A DNA stretch of 64,000 nucleotides from Planococcus citri (Eukaryota; Arthropoda; Insecta; Hemiptera; Pseudococcidae): contig NC_088681.1 in assembly GCF_950023065.1 (NCBI RefSeq), positions 53,168,836 to 53,232,835 of the forward strand. The letters run 5' to 3'. Shown one piece after another: positions 1-9,802 of this stretch (positions are counted from its first letter, which is position 1; each line of letters begins with the position of its first letter). Both the position numbers and the translations under genes were made by a program. Below the pieces are notes generated by a model that did not search any database, was not told the DNA's origin, and saw nothing but the letters and a program-made list of their open reading frames with translations.

Positions 1-600
1 CAAAATGTCAGCCCTTGGATACTAGCCGGACAATTTGTCACCATCATCGTGTTTCAAAAGTTCAAAGCTTCCAAGTTTATCGAGCGACAAAATTTTTTTT
101 CGACATTTTTCACTTAAAAATCATTACCTTGAGTAACGACTGAACCAATCTTTCTGAAACTTGAAGTATCACAAGTCCATCACCATTCCTATGATTTCGC
201 ACTTGCACCATGATCCAAAAGTTCGTAGCTTTCTTACGTAATCGAAAACAAAATTGAGCTTTTTCAAATTTTCGGGGGGTGACTTTGCACAAAATTTTTT
301 AAAAATTTAATTTCTCAGCAACGGCTGAACCGATTTTGATCAAATTTTAAATGTCACAACTAGGCTATCAGCCGAACATTTTGGCATCATCATCAAGTTC
401 CAAAAGAACGCAGCTTCCAAGTTTATCGAGCGACAAAATTTTTTTTCGAAATTTTTCAAAACTCATTACCTAGAAAACGGCTGAACCGATTTTGATGAAA
501 CTTGAAATCTAAGTAGGCCTCTACGATCTCTATAATTTCGCATATTCACTTCGATCCAAAAGTTTGTAGCTTTCGAATTAAATCAAAAATTCAAAAAAAA
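1..600. repeat. Satellite-like tandem repeat, period about 344 bp
   Basis: Two successive copies of one long unit are visible. The phrase CTTCCAAGTTTATCGAGCGA occurs near 69 and near 413, each followed by a T-run, an ATTACCT box, a CTGAACC box and then CGATTTTGATGAAAC-like text, and later GATCCAAAAGTT plus GTAGCTTTC (near 211 and 553). Within the unit the box CTGAACCGATTTTGAT recurs at about 131 (diverged), 326 and 480, so the unit is probably an old dimer. The block stops where the (TA)n-bounded element begins. No coding signal is seen. The array may continue to the left of the window. Confidence 0.7.
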
Positions 601-604
601 AATT

Positions 605-1902
605 GTATATATATATATATGGACCTAAGTATCCTCGACGTCACCATACATAAACAGTACCTTTTGGTCACCAGGCTTTTAAATGCCTCCGGAGGTGTAT
701 TTACTTCATATTTGTAACCAGCACAGTTATAATAGTGCTTATACTCTTTTCCCCACTTGATTTACATGCTTTAAGTTTATACAAAAAAAAATTTACGAGA
801 ATGGTACCAATTTGCCTCCGATTATAAACTGATCTCTTCCGTGACCTTGTGTATTTAAAAAGATATTGACTATACCAAATTGTCACCTGCTGCCTTGCCT
901 AATAGATTACAACTACGCTGGCTACGAATACGAAAATTTAACACAACTGGGAGCATTTAAAAAGGCGGTGACCAAAAGGTACTGTTTATATGCGGTGACG
1001 TCGAGGGTATGTCAGTGTTGATGGAACAAAATTTTTAAAATCTGTATACAGTAGGTGTATACATGACCTTTTCGTCACCGGACAAACTTTTCCCCTTTTA
1101 CGTTTCAGGGGAAAACAAGCCGTTTGGACTTGGTATACACAGGGAAACGTCTTCGTCACCGGCAAAACGCCTCCGTCACCGATTTCGGTGACGAAGAGAA
1201 CGCGTGAGTATATAAAAGGTGACATAGAGGTACCATTTGCATATCTATATATATATATATAGATATGCAAACGGTACCTCTACGCCACCTTTTATATACT
1301 CACGCGTTCTCTTCGTCACCGAAATCGGTGACGGAGGCGTTTTGCCGGTGACGAAGACGTTGCCCTGTGTATAACAAGTCCAAACGGTTTGTTTTCCCCT
1401 GAAACGTAAAAGGGCAAAAGTTTGTCCGGTGACGAAAAGGTCATGTATACACCTACTGTATACAGGTTTTAAAAATTTTGTTCCATCAACACCGACATAC
1501 CCTCGACGTCACCGTATATAAACAGTACCTATTGGTCACTGCTTTTTAAATGCTTCCAGTTGTGTTATATTTTCGTATTCGTAGCCAGCGCAGTTGCAAT
1601 CTATTAGACAAGGCAGCAGGTGACAATTTGGTATAGTCAATATCTTTTTAAATACACAAGGTCACGGAAGAGATCAGTTTATAATCGGAGGCAAATTGGT
1701 ACCATTCTCGTAAATTTTTTTTGTATAAGCTTAAAGCATGTAAATCAAGTGGGGAAAAGAGTATAAGCACTATTACAACTATCCTGGTTACAAATATGAA
1801 GTAAATACACCTCCGGAGGCATTTAAAAGCCTGGTGACCAAAAGGTACTGTTTATGTATGGTGACGTCGAGGATACTTAGGTCCATATATATATATATAT
1901 AG
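605..1902. mobile_element. 1.3 kb foldback (hairpin) element bounded by (TA)n
   Basis: The left half (605-1252) is the reverse complement of the right half (1253-1900). Paired positions sum to about 2505 along the whole length, and the centre is a (TA)n tract at about 1240-1266. Each end reads TA-repeat then GGACCTAAGTATCCTCGACG (621 on +, 1884 on -). Each arm is itself folded: the outer ~110 bp module (621-730) recurs inverted at 900-1010, so four copies alternate in orientation (621, 1010, 1495, 1884). The arms are rich in CGTCACCG/CGGTGACG. There is no transposase, so this is a non-autonomous foldback or MITE-like element inserted in a TA microsatellite. The arms differ by scattered substitutions, so it is not an exact artefactual duplication. 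A transcript would form a ~640 bp double-stranded hairpin. Confidence 0.85.
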
Positions 1903-2695
1903 CCGCATACAGGCAAACTCGTAACGTTTTGTATAAACAGCAATCTCAAGACCCCTTTATAACTTCGTTGCTGTGCATACGCTCGACGCGTCACCCCATA
2001 GGCCTGATAGTACTCGATGTTAGGCCGCGTTATATTCGTTAACTTGATTTTTGGGGGCCCTGTGGAAAAGTTGCTCATTGCCGAAACATCAATTTTTCAG
2101 GAAAGCTTTTTTTTTCAAGTCCTATGCATCCATGTTTTTCGCAAATACATTTTGAACAAAGCATCCTACAAAAAAATAACCAGCTCTGAGCAGAAAGGAA
2201 ATTTTATGCTCTACAATTTCCTTCAATGCATTTTTTTCATAGGATGCATACTTTCCTCGTAAAATCAATGTTAATGTTGAAAAACACGAAAATGCGGACC
2301 TGTATAATCAACTTTAAATTGAAATTGAGCAGTCAAAAATTCATTTTAGACGATTTTTGACCACGCCATGTGAAAGAGGAGACCTTCAACCACCAGAATC
2401 ACCAAACAGAACTTGCAAAATGAATAAAATGGTTCTTGGCAATAAGCACCTTTTTCTCATGTCCTCGTAGATAATAATTAGGCTATGCACTCATTTGAAA
2501 ATTGAGTCAAATGAGAAATTGTATAAACAGCAATCTCACGTCCCTGCTCAAACTTTGCCAGTAGACTCCCCACACCTTGTAGATTCATATAGCACCTCAT
2601 CGCAAAGTCACGTCCTAAAAAGGTTACGAGTTTGCCAAAACGTTATGAGTTTGCTGGTTAATCTAGAAAAAGGTTACGAGATTGCCCCCTAGAAT
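1903..2695. mobile_element. Possible non-autonomous element with GTTACGAGTTTGCC ends
   Basis: GGCAAACTCGTAAC at 1912-1925 is matched in inverted orientation by GTTACGAGTTTGCC at 2623-2636, by a variant near 2641 and by GTTACGAGATTGCC at 2673-2686. The phrase TTGTATAAACAGCAATCTCA occurs twice in direct orientation (about 1929 and 2519). The interior (about 2100-2470) is ordinary AT-rich sequence with a weak inverted pair around TATGCATCC / GGATGCATA. The segment lies between two (TA)n tracts, like its neighbours on both sides. Terminal repeats with an anonymous interior suggest a MITE-like element, but the boundaries are uncertain and no target duplication was identified. Confidence 0.4.
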
Positions 2696-3062
2696 ATATA
2701 TATGAATACACGTACCTAGTACCTTGTGGTGCCCGGGTCTTTTATGGTAATTGTGGTGCCCGGGTACATAGAGGATCATATATATATGTATGATAAAGGT
2801 GTTTTGGAGCAGTTTATTTTTTGGGGGGTTTTTAGTCATAGTGGTGCCCGTTATATAAACTTGGTACTTCTAGTGCCCGCCTCAAAAATTTTTTTTTCAC
2901 CTTAGAGTGCATTTCATCAAATTCTACATCGTTTTATATAAAAAGACCTTGTGGTGCCCGATTTGGGCGCCACAAGCCCAAAACCGGGCACCACAATGAC
3001 TACGTATACTTAAAACGGGCACCACAATGACTAAGTTTAAATCTATATATATAAGTATATAA
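2692..3062. mobile_element. CGGGCACCAC-rich element between (TA)n tracts
   Basis: GTGGTGCCCG occurs at 2725, 2752, 2841 and 2951. Its reverse complement CGGGCACCAC occurs at 2985 and 3016, with degenerate copies near 2868 and 2966, giving a cluster of a 10-mer in both orientations within 300 bp. The left half carries the + orientation and the right end the inverse, so the segment can fold back on itself. Both ends are TA-rich microsatellite (about 2692-2702 and 3043-3060), as for the 605-1902 element. There is no ORF. It is read as a short foldback or MITE-type element. Confidence 0.5.
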
Positions 3063-3224
3063 ACCTTATATAAGGAAACCTGAAATTTTGGGAATGAGCC
3101 TATCGTGATCCCAGACCCTCGAAACGCAAAGAAAAGTCACTCCCCGACCCAACTTCCACTATCGCAACAAATACAATACTCCACTTTTCTCCGAAAAGTC
3201 GGTAAAAGTCGGTAAAAAAAACGA

Positions 3225-4140
3225 CCACTAATGGATTCCAGAGGTCGATAATAGGGGATGATCCAAACTTCAGCTTTCTACCTCAATTCGATCAAATTTT
3301 GATTTTTTCATTCAAAATGTCGAATTCAAAGTTTTAAAAATTCGCTAAAAATTTAAAAAAAATGAAAATTGACTAAATGAGATATAGACATCTGAAATTT
3401 GGTTTATACCCTATTAATAACCTCCAAACCCCATAAATGGTGGTTTTGAGGTATTTTGTAGCATGCAGTGGAAATTTAAATGTTTTCAAGTTCTCAAAAA
3501 CAATTAAAGTATGGTTTTGAACAAGCTGAAATCATTTATGAAAATTTCTGCTGAGCCCAAACATTTGCTAGATGTTTCAGATTGGCTCGAAAGCGTCAGT
3601 AATCAATTCAGGAGGTCAAAGATAGGGTGTAATCAAAATTTCAGCTTTTTTGATCGACACAATCTTGAAAGAGAAATTTTTCATTTGTTCCAAAGACGAT
3701 TGCTGAAGAAAATTTTGAATTTATGAACCAATAGAAACGATTTTTGAAACTTTGTGCCCGAAATATTTTGAAGTTTATAGGTGCTAAATTTAATTTTGGG
3801 TTTTTATGACAATTTTCCAAAATTGAAAAATCCAAAAATTTTCTGGAGGCTTCAGAACGGACCGGAAGTTTAGAAAAACCACCAATCAATTTCAAGAGGT
3901 CAGAAATGGGGTGATTTCGGCTCTTTTATGGCAGATTTTCAAAACAGGAAAATTCAAACATTTTTTCGAGGCTCCAGAACGGACAAAAACCACCACTAAT
4001 CGGTTCCAGAGGTCAAAAATAGGGTATGATCCAAATTTCAGTTTCCTATTTCAATTTGATAAGATTTTGATTTTTTTAACTCAAAATGCGGAATTTCAAT
4101 TCTCAAAAAACCGCCAAAAATTTAAAAAAATGAAAATCCT
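3225..4140 (+). repeat. Cluster of a diverged dispersed repeat (CCAGAGGTC family)
   Basis: At least three diverged copies of one module are seen: 3231-3372, 3600-3670 and 3990-4137, with a partial copy near 3888. Each starts with TCCAGAGGTC-like text, then AATAGGG, GATCCAAATTTCAG, a CAATT(C/T)GAT box, GATTTTTTT and an A-rich tail ending AAATGAAAAT. Between copies sits a GGAGGCT(T/C)CAGAACGGAC module. Conceptual translations give similar short peptides in several places (for example RSKIG followed by NFSF), but with no long frame these are a by-product of repeat similarity. Related copies, inverted, lie at 50.5-51.9 kb and around 5.87-6.07 kb. Confidence 0.6.
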
Positions 4141-5814
4141 GCTCCTGAATTATTCGGATCGATGCTATTCTTTAGAATTTTATTTCGACTCTCCTCCCCT
4201 CCTCCCCACCCACACTTCTCAAGCGAAAGAAATCAAGACTGGATAATTTTATCGCAACTCGCAACTTCATTTCTGGCCAAATGCGTGGGTTTTCCCCCAA
4301 TCAGGTCCATTGTGCGACGAGAAGGTCGGAAAATGGTGACACAGACATTAGACATTCGCCGGAATTTCGACGAATTTTTATTTCATTAGTTCGCTCGCCT
4401 GAGCTTTTACACTACGAATAAGGCATTGCTATATAGATGAAAATCTTATCTGTTACACTTGAAATACATTAACGACGGATCGAAAATGTATTTATTCAAG
4501 GTAATGCTTATCTAAGGGGAAAGCTTCGGCCTGCCTTTTGCAGCTTGAGCTTCTTCGAATATCGAACCTTTTGTACTCGTAGCAATGTTTGACACGAAAT
4601 TGTAATCTCGAATGTTAACGAATTGAAATTTTATCGCCAACTCAACCTTGATCTAGTCGCGAGGATATTGTTAGAGAAGTTTGGGGCTCCTTCGTAATCA
4701 ACTCTATATTTTTTAGGGGAAATTGGACGCTTCAGCGGATAAATACTGCCAAGAAGTTATCAATTTTCAGCGGATTACTCGATTTTAATTTTTGCTCGGT
4801 CTGCTGAGCTCAGATATCCTGAAGATTTTTAAATTCGCGAATTCAGCGTAAAGTTGATTTTTTTCATATGTTAAAGATAAACCATTGCGAAAAATCATCG
4901 TTTTTTTGTTGGTTTCGCTGTAATTTGAGAGAAAAATTTATTATCTTTATCGCACTATAGAAAAAATAACTTCATCGATGAATCGTTTTAACCTTTCACA
5001 TTTCAGCGGTTGTATTTTTTCTTTTTTTTTTGGATCGGTGTGCGGTCTATAGGAAAATGTAATAATGACCATTGTGATGTAAAAATTCGGTATTTTTTTC
5101 ATTCGACCGCGAATAATTTCCCGATGAAAACTGAAAAAATTGAAATGAAAAAACATCAACGTGTGAAAGTTGTAAACTTGAAATGTTTTTCAGCTCGATT
5201 TTGCACCATGTTCCTTTATCGCGTAATTGGAAATCGTCATTCGGTGTTCTCTCTTTTTTTTTTCATTTAATCTCGTACGCGAAATCTATTTATTCGTCTG
5301 AGAAAAGTTGGTAAAGCGTAATGAAGCGATTGCCAATAAGTTGAACTTTAAATATGGCTGAAGCAGTGAAGCTTTTGGCAAACAATGCACGTTTTTTTTT
5401 TGTTCAAGTCTCGCTTTATCGACGGTTTAGTTATTCGAGAAAAATTGATTATAATTGGAAATGACGGCTGGGTGTTTTATAACGATGAATTTTTGCTGAT
5501 TAAAATATTGCTAAATCAAAAAATATGCGAAGTGTTGGGAGATTATGAAATATTATTAACGTTGGCGTTATTAAAAAGGCGGAAAAATTATTGTTCGGAT
5601 AACTTTTTTGCAGAATTTAGAGGAGTTTAGTGTTGAAAAAGTATTTGCTGGTTTATTCCTCGTTGATATTGAATAATAACCAGGCGTTATTCTGTGACTT
5701 GCGAGGGAATTTTTTGAACTGGCCACTTTTCGATTTAAATGAAACTGAGCTGGATCGGAAGAACATGTCTTCCCCCCTCCCCTCCAATCTAAATTTTCAG
5801 TGCTAAAATTCAGT
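4141..5814. other. No gene seen: AT-rich intergenic or intronic DNA
   Basis: Short open frames only (at most about 86 codons), overlapping on both strands and rich in homopolymer-derived F and K runs. None has a recognisable domain, splice context or repeat relationship. No RNA gene was recognised. Confidence 0.6.
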
Positions 5815-6165
5815 TTTGGATTTTTAGAAAATTTTTAAAAATTGTAAATTTTTCCAGAAATTTGAAAACGTGCTGGAGGCTCTACAAAAGTCAAATTGCG
5901 ATTGTTTTCGAATTGGATGATCGTGGAGACACACTAGACGATATCTTATCGAAAACACGTTTCACACTCCTGGAATTTTTCGGTACCCACCTATAATGGT
6001 CAGATTGATCCTTCCAGAGTGATTTGAAATTTCTGGAGAAAATTAAAAAATCGCCGGAGGCTCCAGAATGACCCCAAACTGGTAATTCTTGATGTGTGGG
6101 ACATGAATTGAAGGAATCAACTACATATAGGTATTCACAACAGCTAATTTTACTCAAAAAAATTT
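5815..6165. repeat. Fragments of the GGAGGCTCC dispersed repeat
   Basis: The phrase CTGGAGGCTCTACAAAA (about 5871) and the phrase GCCGGAGGCTCCAGAATGAC (6053) match the modules at 3.84-4.0 kb and, inverted, the 145 bp array at 50.5-51.5 kb. The spacer contains no ORF of note. This fragment abuts the LINE that begins near 6172. Confidence 0.45.
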
Positions 6166-6171
6166 ATATTT

Positions 6172-6454
6172 TGTGAAAGTTATACCTACTCATCCATAAA
6201 CCAGGAAAACCAGAACATGAAACCTCATCATACAGACCTATCAGCTTATTGCCAGTCCTATCTAAAATCTTTGAGAAACTAATTTTACAAATGCTATGGC
6301 CAATTCTGGAAAATAGAAGGCTGATTCCAAACCACCAATTCAAATTTTGTTTGAAACACAATACTATTCAGCAAGTACATTGTCTCGTCAAAAAAAATGA
6401 ACAACTCTCTGTATGCTGGTCTCTTAATGAAACTTGAAAAACATCTTCCAGACA
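6172..6454 (+). pseudogene. Reverse transcriptase fragment, N-terminal palm of LINE ORF2
   Basis: Conceptual translation reads LIHKPGKPEHETSSYRPISL and continues through LPVLSKIFEKLI, then a region ending LIPNHQFKF...HNTIQQVHCLV. In Jockey-like RTs this is the block just before the first catalytic aspartate (the family usually has LIPxxQFGFRxxHST there). The conserved FGFR box is altered to FKFC. The frame is lost a few codons before the pogo-like element that starts at 6457. The next RT piece resumes at 7302. This is a non-functional relic. Confidence 0.88.
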
Positions 6455-6456
6455 TA

Positions 6457-7299
6457 CAGTAAAAGCTCGTTATAACGCTTTCGGTTATAACGCTGATTTC
6501 GTTATAACGCTGATTTTCTCTGGTCCCTAGACAACCCCATTTAAACCAATGTAAAATTAATCGCGATATAACGCTCATCAGCAATTATAAATCGCGTTTT
6601 AACGCTCTAAAATTCAGAAAAAATCACACTTTTTTACAATTTTGACAACAAAAAACCAATTTTTTGCAACAAAAAAGCATACTTTCAAGTAAAAAATTCT
6701 CAGTTTTTGAAAACTTTGGCTGCAACAACAGTTTTTTTTGCAATTTTTGCAGTTTTGATTTTTAAAAAAGTAAAAAAAAGCGTTTATTATAAAATTTTGT
6801 AAAAAAATCTGTTTTTTAACTTACAGTAAAATTATTTTCGATTTTGTTTGGCCAAAAAAAGTAAGATTTTTTTGATAATCTTACCTATCAAACTTTAGTA
6901 GAAATTTGATTTCAATTCTAACAAAAAAGGCAGGTAAGTGACTGAGGAATGTGTTTTTTTAAAAGAAGATAATTATTGTAATGATTAAAAGAATGAAAAT
7001 TGAATTGTTTCAAACAACTGCAGGTAGACGATTAAACTTTTTAATGTCACCAAAAGTTTTTTTTTTATCAATTCTCTGCATTTAAGAAGGATTTTGTCTA
7101 CGTATGTACCCCAGTTGTTCAAAATTCAAAATTAAGTTAACGTTTCCACTTCTTTTATTACGCTCTTTTTACTTTAAAATGAGAATTCGCGGTATTACGC
7201 TCATCAGCGTTAAAACGAGACTTTTGCTTATAACGCGTTTCGGCTTATAACGCTCTTTTTTTTTGGTCCCTTGAAGAGCGTTATAACGAGCTTTTACTG
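6457..7299. mobile_element. Pogo/Tigger-like MITE with TA target duplication
   Basis: Terminal inverted repeats start CAGTAAAAGCTCGTTATAAC (6457 on +, 7299 on -) and are flanked by TA at 6455-6456 and 7300-7301. A CAGT- start, a CTCGTTATAACG core and a TA duplication are typical of pogo/Tigger-type Tc1-mariner elements. Subterminal copies of TTATAACGC occur several times at both ends. The 843 bp interior is AT-rich with no transposase frame, so the element is non-autonomous. It sits inside the RT of the Jockey-like LINE, whose reading resumes immediately after it, which dates it as younger than that LINE. Confidence 0.85.
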
Positions 7300-7468
7300 T
7301 AACTACTATACAATCTTCTGGCTCACTATCTAAGTGATGAAAAATTCAGAGTCAAATACGACTATGCTTTCTCTGACTTTAGAACAATCTGAGCAGGAGC
7401 AGTGTTGCAAGAGTGGAGTAGGAGTAGAGTAAGGAGTGCAAAGAGCGAGATTTTTTGAGGAGTACCTA

Positions 7469-7766
7469 CCCTATTGACAAGAAATACGCGTTTTAGTCTC
7501 ACTTTTCAGCTATTACGCCCGCGTTTTATCAAATCCGCTAGCTTTTTTCAAATCCGCTGTCACAATGTTCTACCTAAAACCGGTTTTGTTGAAGTAGACC
7601 GCGTTTTTCCACTGCATCCGCACTGCGTTTATGCCATCTCACACTCCAGGGGGTCTTTCATAAAAGCAATTACGCACGGCGTTAACGCGATTACACCGGG
7701 CATAAACGCACTAAAAAACGCGGTCTCAGTTTTAAGCGTTTAACCATGTTTTTCTTGTCAGTAGGG
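7469..7766. mobile_element. Short element with CCCTATTGACAAGAAA ends, CGCG-rich interior
   Basis: Left end CCCTATTGACAAGAAA (7469) and right end TTTCTTGTCAGTAGGG (ending 7766) are inverted repeats with one mismatch, flanked by TA (7467-7468 and 7767-7768). The 298 bp interior contains CGCG at about 7487, 7516, 7610, 7686 and 7719, mostly in the context AACGCG/CGCGTTTT, plus many AACGC or GCGTT variants, in an otherwise AT-rich region. There is no ORF of note. It lies inside the hAT-like MITE. The same terminal sequence occurs at 7888 and 34579. Confidence 0.75.
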
Positions 7767-7887
7767 TATATGACTAATTGCATCAAAATGTTGCTGTTAC
7801 TCATGTATTTTTAATTCTTTTATTTGTTTATTTTACCGTTTTTCTCATTAGTTATCGCCAATGATGTTATTTTATCAATTGATATAC

Positions 7888-8450
7888 CCCTATTGACAAA
7901 AATTGTGCTTACAACACTACAACATGCTGAAATGCATGCTTTTTTGCATATCACATGCATGCGTGAATTTGGACTTTTTCAAAAAATCACATGCTATTCA
8001 GCCAGTGAATAGCATGCTTAAAAGTAAACTAACAGTATGTACAAAAAGTGCGGAAATTTTAGCAGAAAATTGCTCATAACTCACAGGAAATACTATCTAC
8101 TGATTAATTGTGAATTTTAAGACATTCCAAAAGATAATTTTTTCAAAAAATTTAAAAATGTCCACCACATGCAGGGATTGATCCTCAGTTACTGCGTTGT
8201 GTGGCCACTTAACTCACTCGGCCACCTTGCAGCTTATAAGACTAGTAGTTATTTTTGCATAAATGTTATCAATTTTTGGACTTGGAAAAATTTTTACTCA
8301 CTAGTTGCATTTTAGAAAATACTTGGTTGCTAGATTGCCTCTGTTTAGCATGCAAAAATGTACATTTTTAACGTGATAATGCACGGTTTTACACCAGTCC
8401 AAAATCACGCATTGTTATGCATGCTTTCAAGCATAATTTTGTCAATAGGG
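7888..8450. mobile_element. Element with CCCTATTGACAAAA ends, GCATGC-rich interior
   Basis: CCCTATTGACAAAAATTGTG (7888) pairs with the right end AAGCATAATTTTGTCAATAGGG-type text ending at 8450. The 563 bp interior has exact GCATGC at 7934, 7957, 8012, 8348 and 8419, plus several near-copies, some arranged as hairpins (for example TGCTATTCA...TGAATAGCA at about 7991-8016). A tRNA-like segment lies at 8163-8232. I found no convincing target duplication (the flanks are TATAC and TTTACC). It shares its terminus with the neighbour at 7469 and with the GCTAGC element at 34579. Confidence 0.75.
8163..8232 (-). other. tRNA-like sequence (A and B box), SINE-type relic
   Basis: On the minus strand TGGCCGAGTGAGTTAAGTGG (A-box-like, with + positions 8214-8224 covering the core) is followed about 30 nt later by GGATCAATCCC (B-box-like, + 8174-8184). 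This arrangement resembles a Leu/Ser-type tRNA head. Stems do not pair well and no CCA-side acceptor stem was recognised, so it is a degenerate tRNA-derived segment, probably a SINE head, rather than a working gene. It is embedded within the GCATGC-rich element. Confidence 0.45.
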
Positions 8451-8718
8451 TTTACCATCTTACACCTTTACTTCATGGATGGTATAATCAATCACTCAAT
8501 ATCTCTAGAGTCAAAATTCCTGAAAAATAATGACAAATGATGAAAAATTATAGGAGTAAGGAGTGGAGTAGGAGTGGAGTAAGAGTGTTGACAGTTCCTT
8601 TGGAGTAAGGAGTGCATGAGTATAATGAGTAAATTTCAAAACTAGGAGTGGAGAGTGGAGTTTGGAGTATGATGAAAATGCTTGGAGTGAAAATGAAACC
8701 AGCACTCTTGCAACACTG

Positions 8719-9082
8719 AGCAGGGGTACTTCAAGGAAGCATATTGAGCCCAATATTACTCATATATGTTCTCTACTTGGGTGACATCCCTTTGACAAGC
8801 GACGTCATAATGGAGACATTGCAATTACCACATAAGATTTTGACCCAGATGTTGCAATGGACAAATTACAAAACAACTTAAACTCAATAAACAAATGGTG
8901 TCAAACTTGGAGAATCAAAATCAATAGGTGGTGAAAAATTGAGCTACTTACATCCTTTTTACCAGAAGAAAATTTGAAACAACTTGCTCTCACTAATGTT
9001 TAATAACGACAAAGTACTTTGAACAAATTATCATCAAATATCTGGGATTACATCTTGATAGCCATCTCACATGGAGAGATCA
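8719..9082 (+). pseudogene. Reverse transcriptase core fragment with destroyed catalytic box
   Basis: Directly after the hAT-like MITE the LINE reads AGVLQGSILSPILL, the RT motif before the catalytic loop. The catalytic FADDxAIT box expected next appears as NGDIAIT (about 8809-8829) after a frameshift, so the first aspartate is lost. It is followed by DPDVAMDKLQNNLNSINKWC and, near 9030-9080, YLGLHLDSHLTWRDH in another frame. The order and spacing match Jockey-type ORF2. The fragment ends at the TA where the 358 bp insert begins. Confidence 0.88.
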
Positions 9083-9084
9083 TA

Positions 9085-9442
9085 CCCCATTGGGGGAAAA
9101 TCTGCCCATACGCTGAAAAATATGCCAAAACCAGCTGGTTTATTTATGTATTCTGAATATACACATGAAAAAGCACTGCTCAGAAGGCAGATTGGCGCAC
9201 TTGAAGATAAATCTGCTAAAAAATATGCTACAAGAATATTTCATAGTGTATTTTTCTCACTTGAGGCCACATTGCTTTCAAATTACGTGGCGTGGTTTTT
9301 GTGTTGGAAGAAATCAACTACAAAATACACTATGAGCATTTTTCTTGGCATTATTTTTTTTGTTTTTTGATAAACACAAGCGTAAATGCAGTTTTTTACA
9401 CATGTGTTTTTGAGTAGTATAGAAATATTTTACCTAATGGGG
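9085..9442. mobile_element. Small TA-duplicating insert with CCCCATT ends
   Basis: CCCCATT (9085) and AATGGGG (ending 9442) are short inverted termini flanked by TA (9083-9084 and 9443-9444). Removing it brings the RT text SHLTWRDH next to the KKRTQLDQKLKSLHW block, as expected for the family. The interior contains inverted text around AAAATATGCC / GGCATTATTTTT and an apparent 99-codon frame that only arises by chance across the junction. It is a MITE-like insertion of unknown superfamily. Confidence 0.65.
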
Positions 9443-9448
9443 TAAAAA

Positions 9449-9802
9449 ATGCTGAAGAAGAGAACTCAACTCGACCAAAAACTCAAATCGCTTCATTGGT
9501 TTCTTGGAACTAAAATGCTGAACCAAAAAAACAAGATCTTAATGTACAAATGTTTATTCAAACCAAATTGGTGGTATGGTATTGAACTATGGGGTTCGGC
9601 TAGTGAATCCAATATCCTGACTATAGAAAGATTCCAGAACAAATTTCCAAGAAGACTTATAAACGCGCTGTGGTATAATGTGAAGAACAGCGCAATTCTC
9701 AAAGATTTGGAAATACCTAGTGTGAAATCAACGATATCCATAAGAAGTAACATCTATCAAGAAAGAATTTCTAACCATGACAATAATGTATTAGTATTTT
9801 GA
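9449..9802 (+). pseudogene. LINE ORF2 C-terminal region (after RT thumb)
   Basis: An open 117-codon stretch reads LKKRTQLDQKLKSLHWFLGT, then KILMYKCLFKPNWWYGIELW, then SNILTIERFQNKFPRRLINA. This is the conserved post-RT block of Jockey-like elements (YKxxLKPxWxYGIxLWG, then RFQxKxLRxIxNAPWY). It is the best-preserved part of the element. After the stop at 9802 related codons continue briefly (a KLKYHLRRCHW-like run), so the stop may be premature. The apparent ATG start is simply the first methionine after the insert and is not a real start. Confidence 0.9.

Larger units (their letters stand above)
7400..8718. mobile_element. hAT-like MITE with 8 bp target duplication
   Basis: Termini are CAGTGTTGCAAGAGTG (7400) and its inverse CACTCTTGCAACACTG (ending 8718), a classic hAT end. 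The flanks are AGCAGGAG (7392-7399) and AGCAGGGG (8719-8726), an 8 bp duplication with one mismatch, as expected for hAT. Subterminal regions are filled with GGAGTAGGAGTGGAGTAAGG-type repeats at both ends. There is no transposase. It interrupts the LINE exactly inside the codons for AGVLQGS, so the empty site can be read by eye. Two other elements (7469-7766 and 7888-8450) lie inside it, so it was inserted first. Confidence 0.92.

Noticed and set aside
5385..5630. 81-codon frame on +
   Set aside because: No family resemblance, no splice context, AT-driven composition; insufficient support.
7474..7743. 89-codon frame on +
   Set aside because: Coincides with the CGCG-rich element; the apparent peptide follows the repeated motif.
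9071..9370. 99-codon frame on +
   Set aside because: It spans the junction between LINE text and the 358 bp insert; chance frame.
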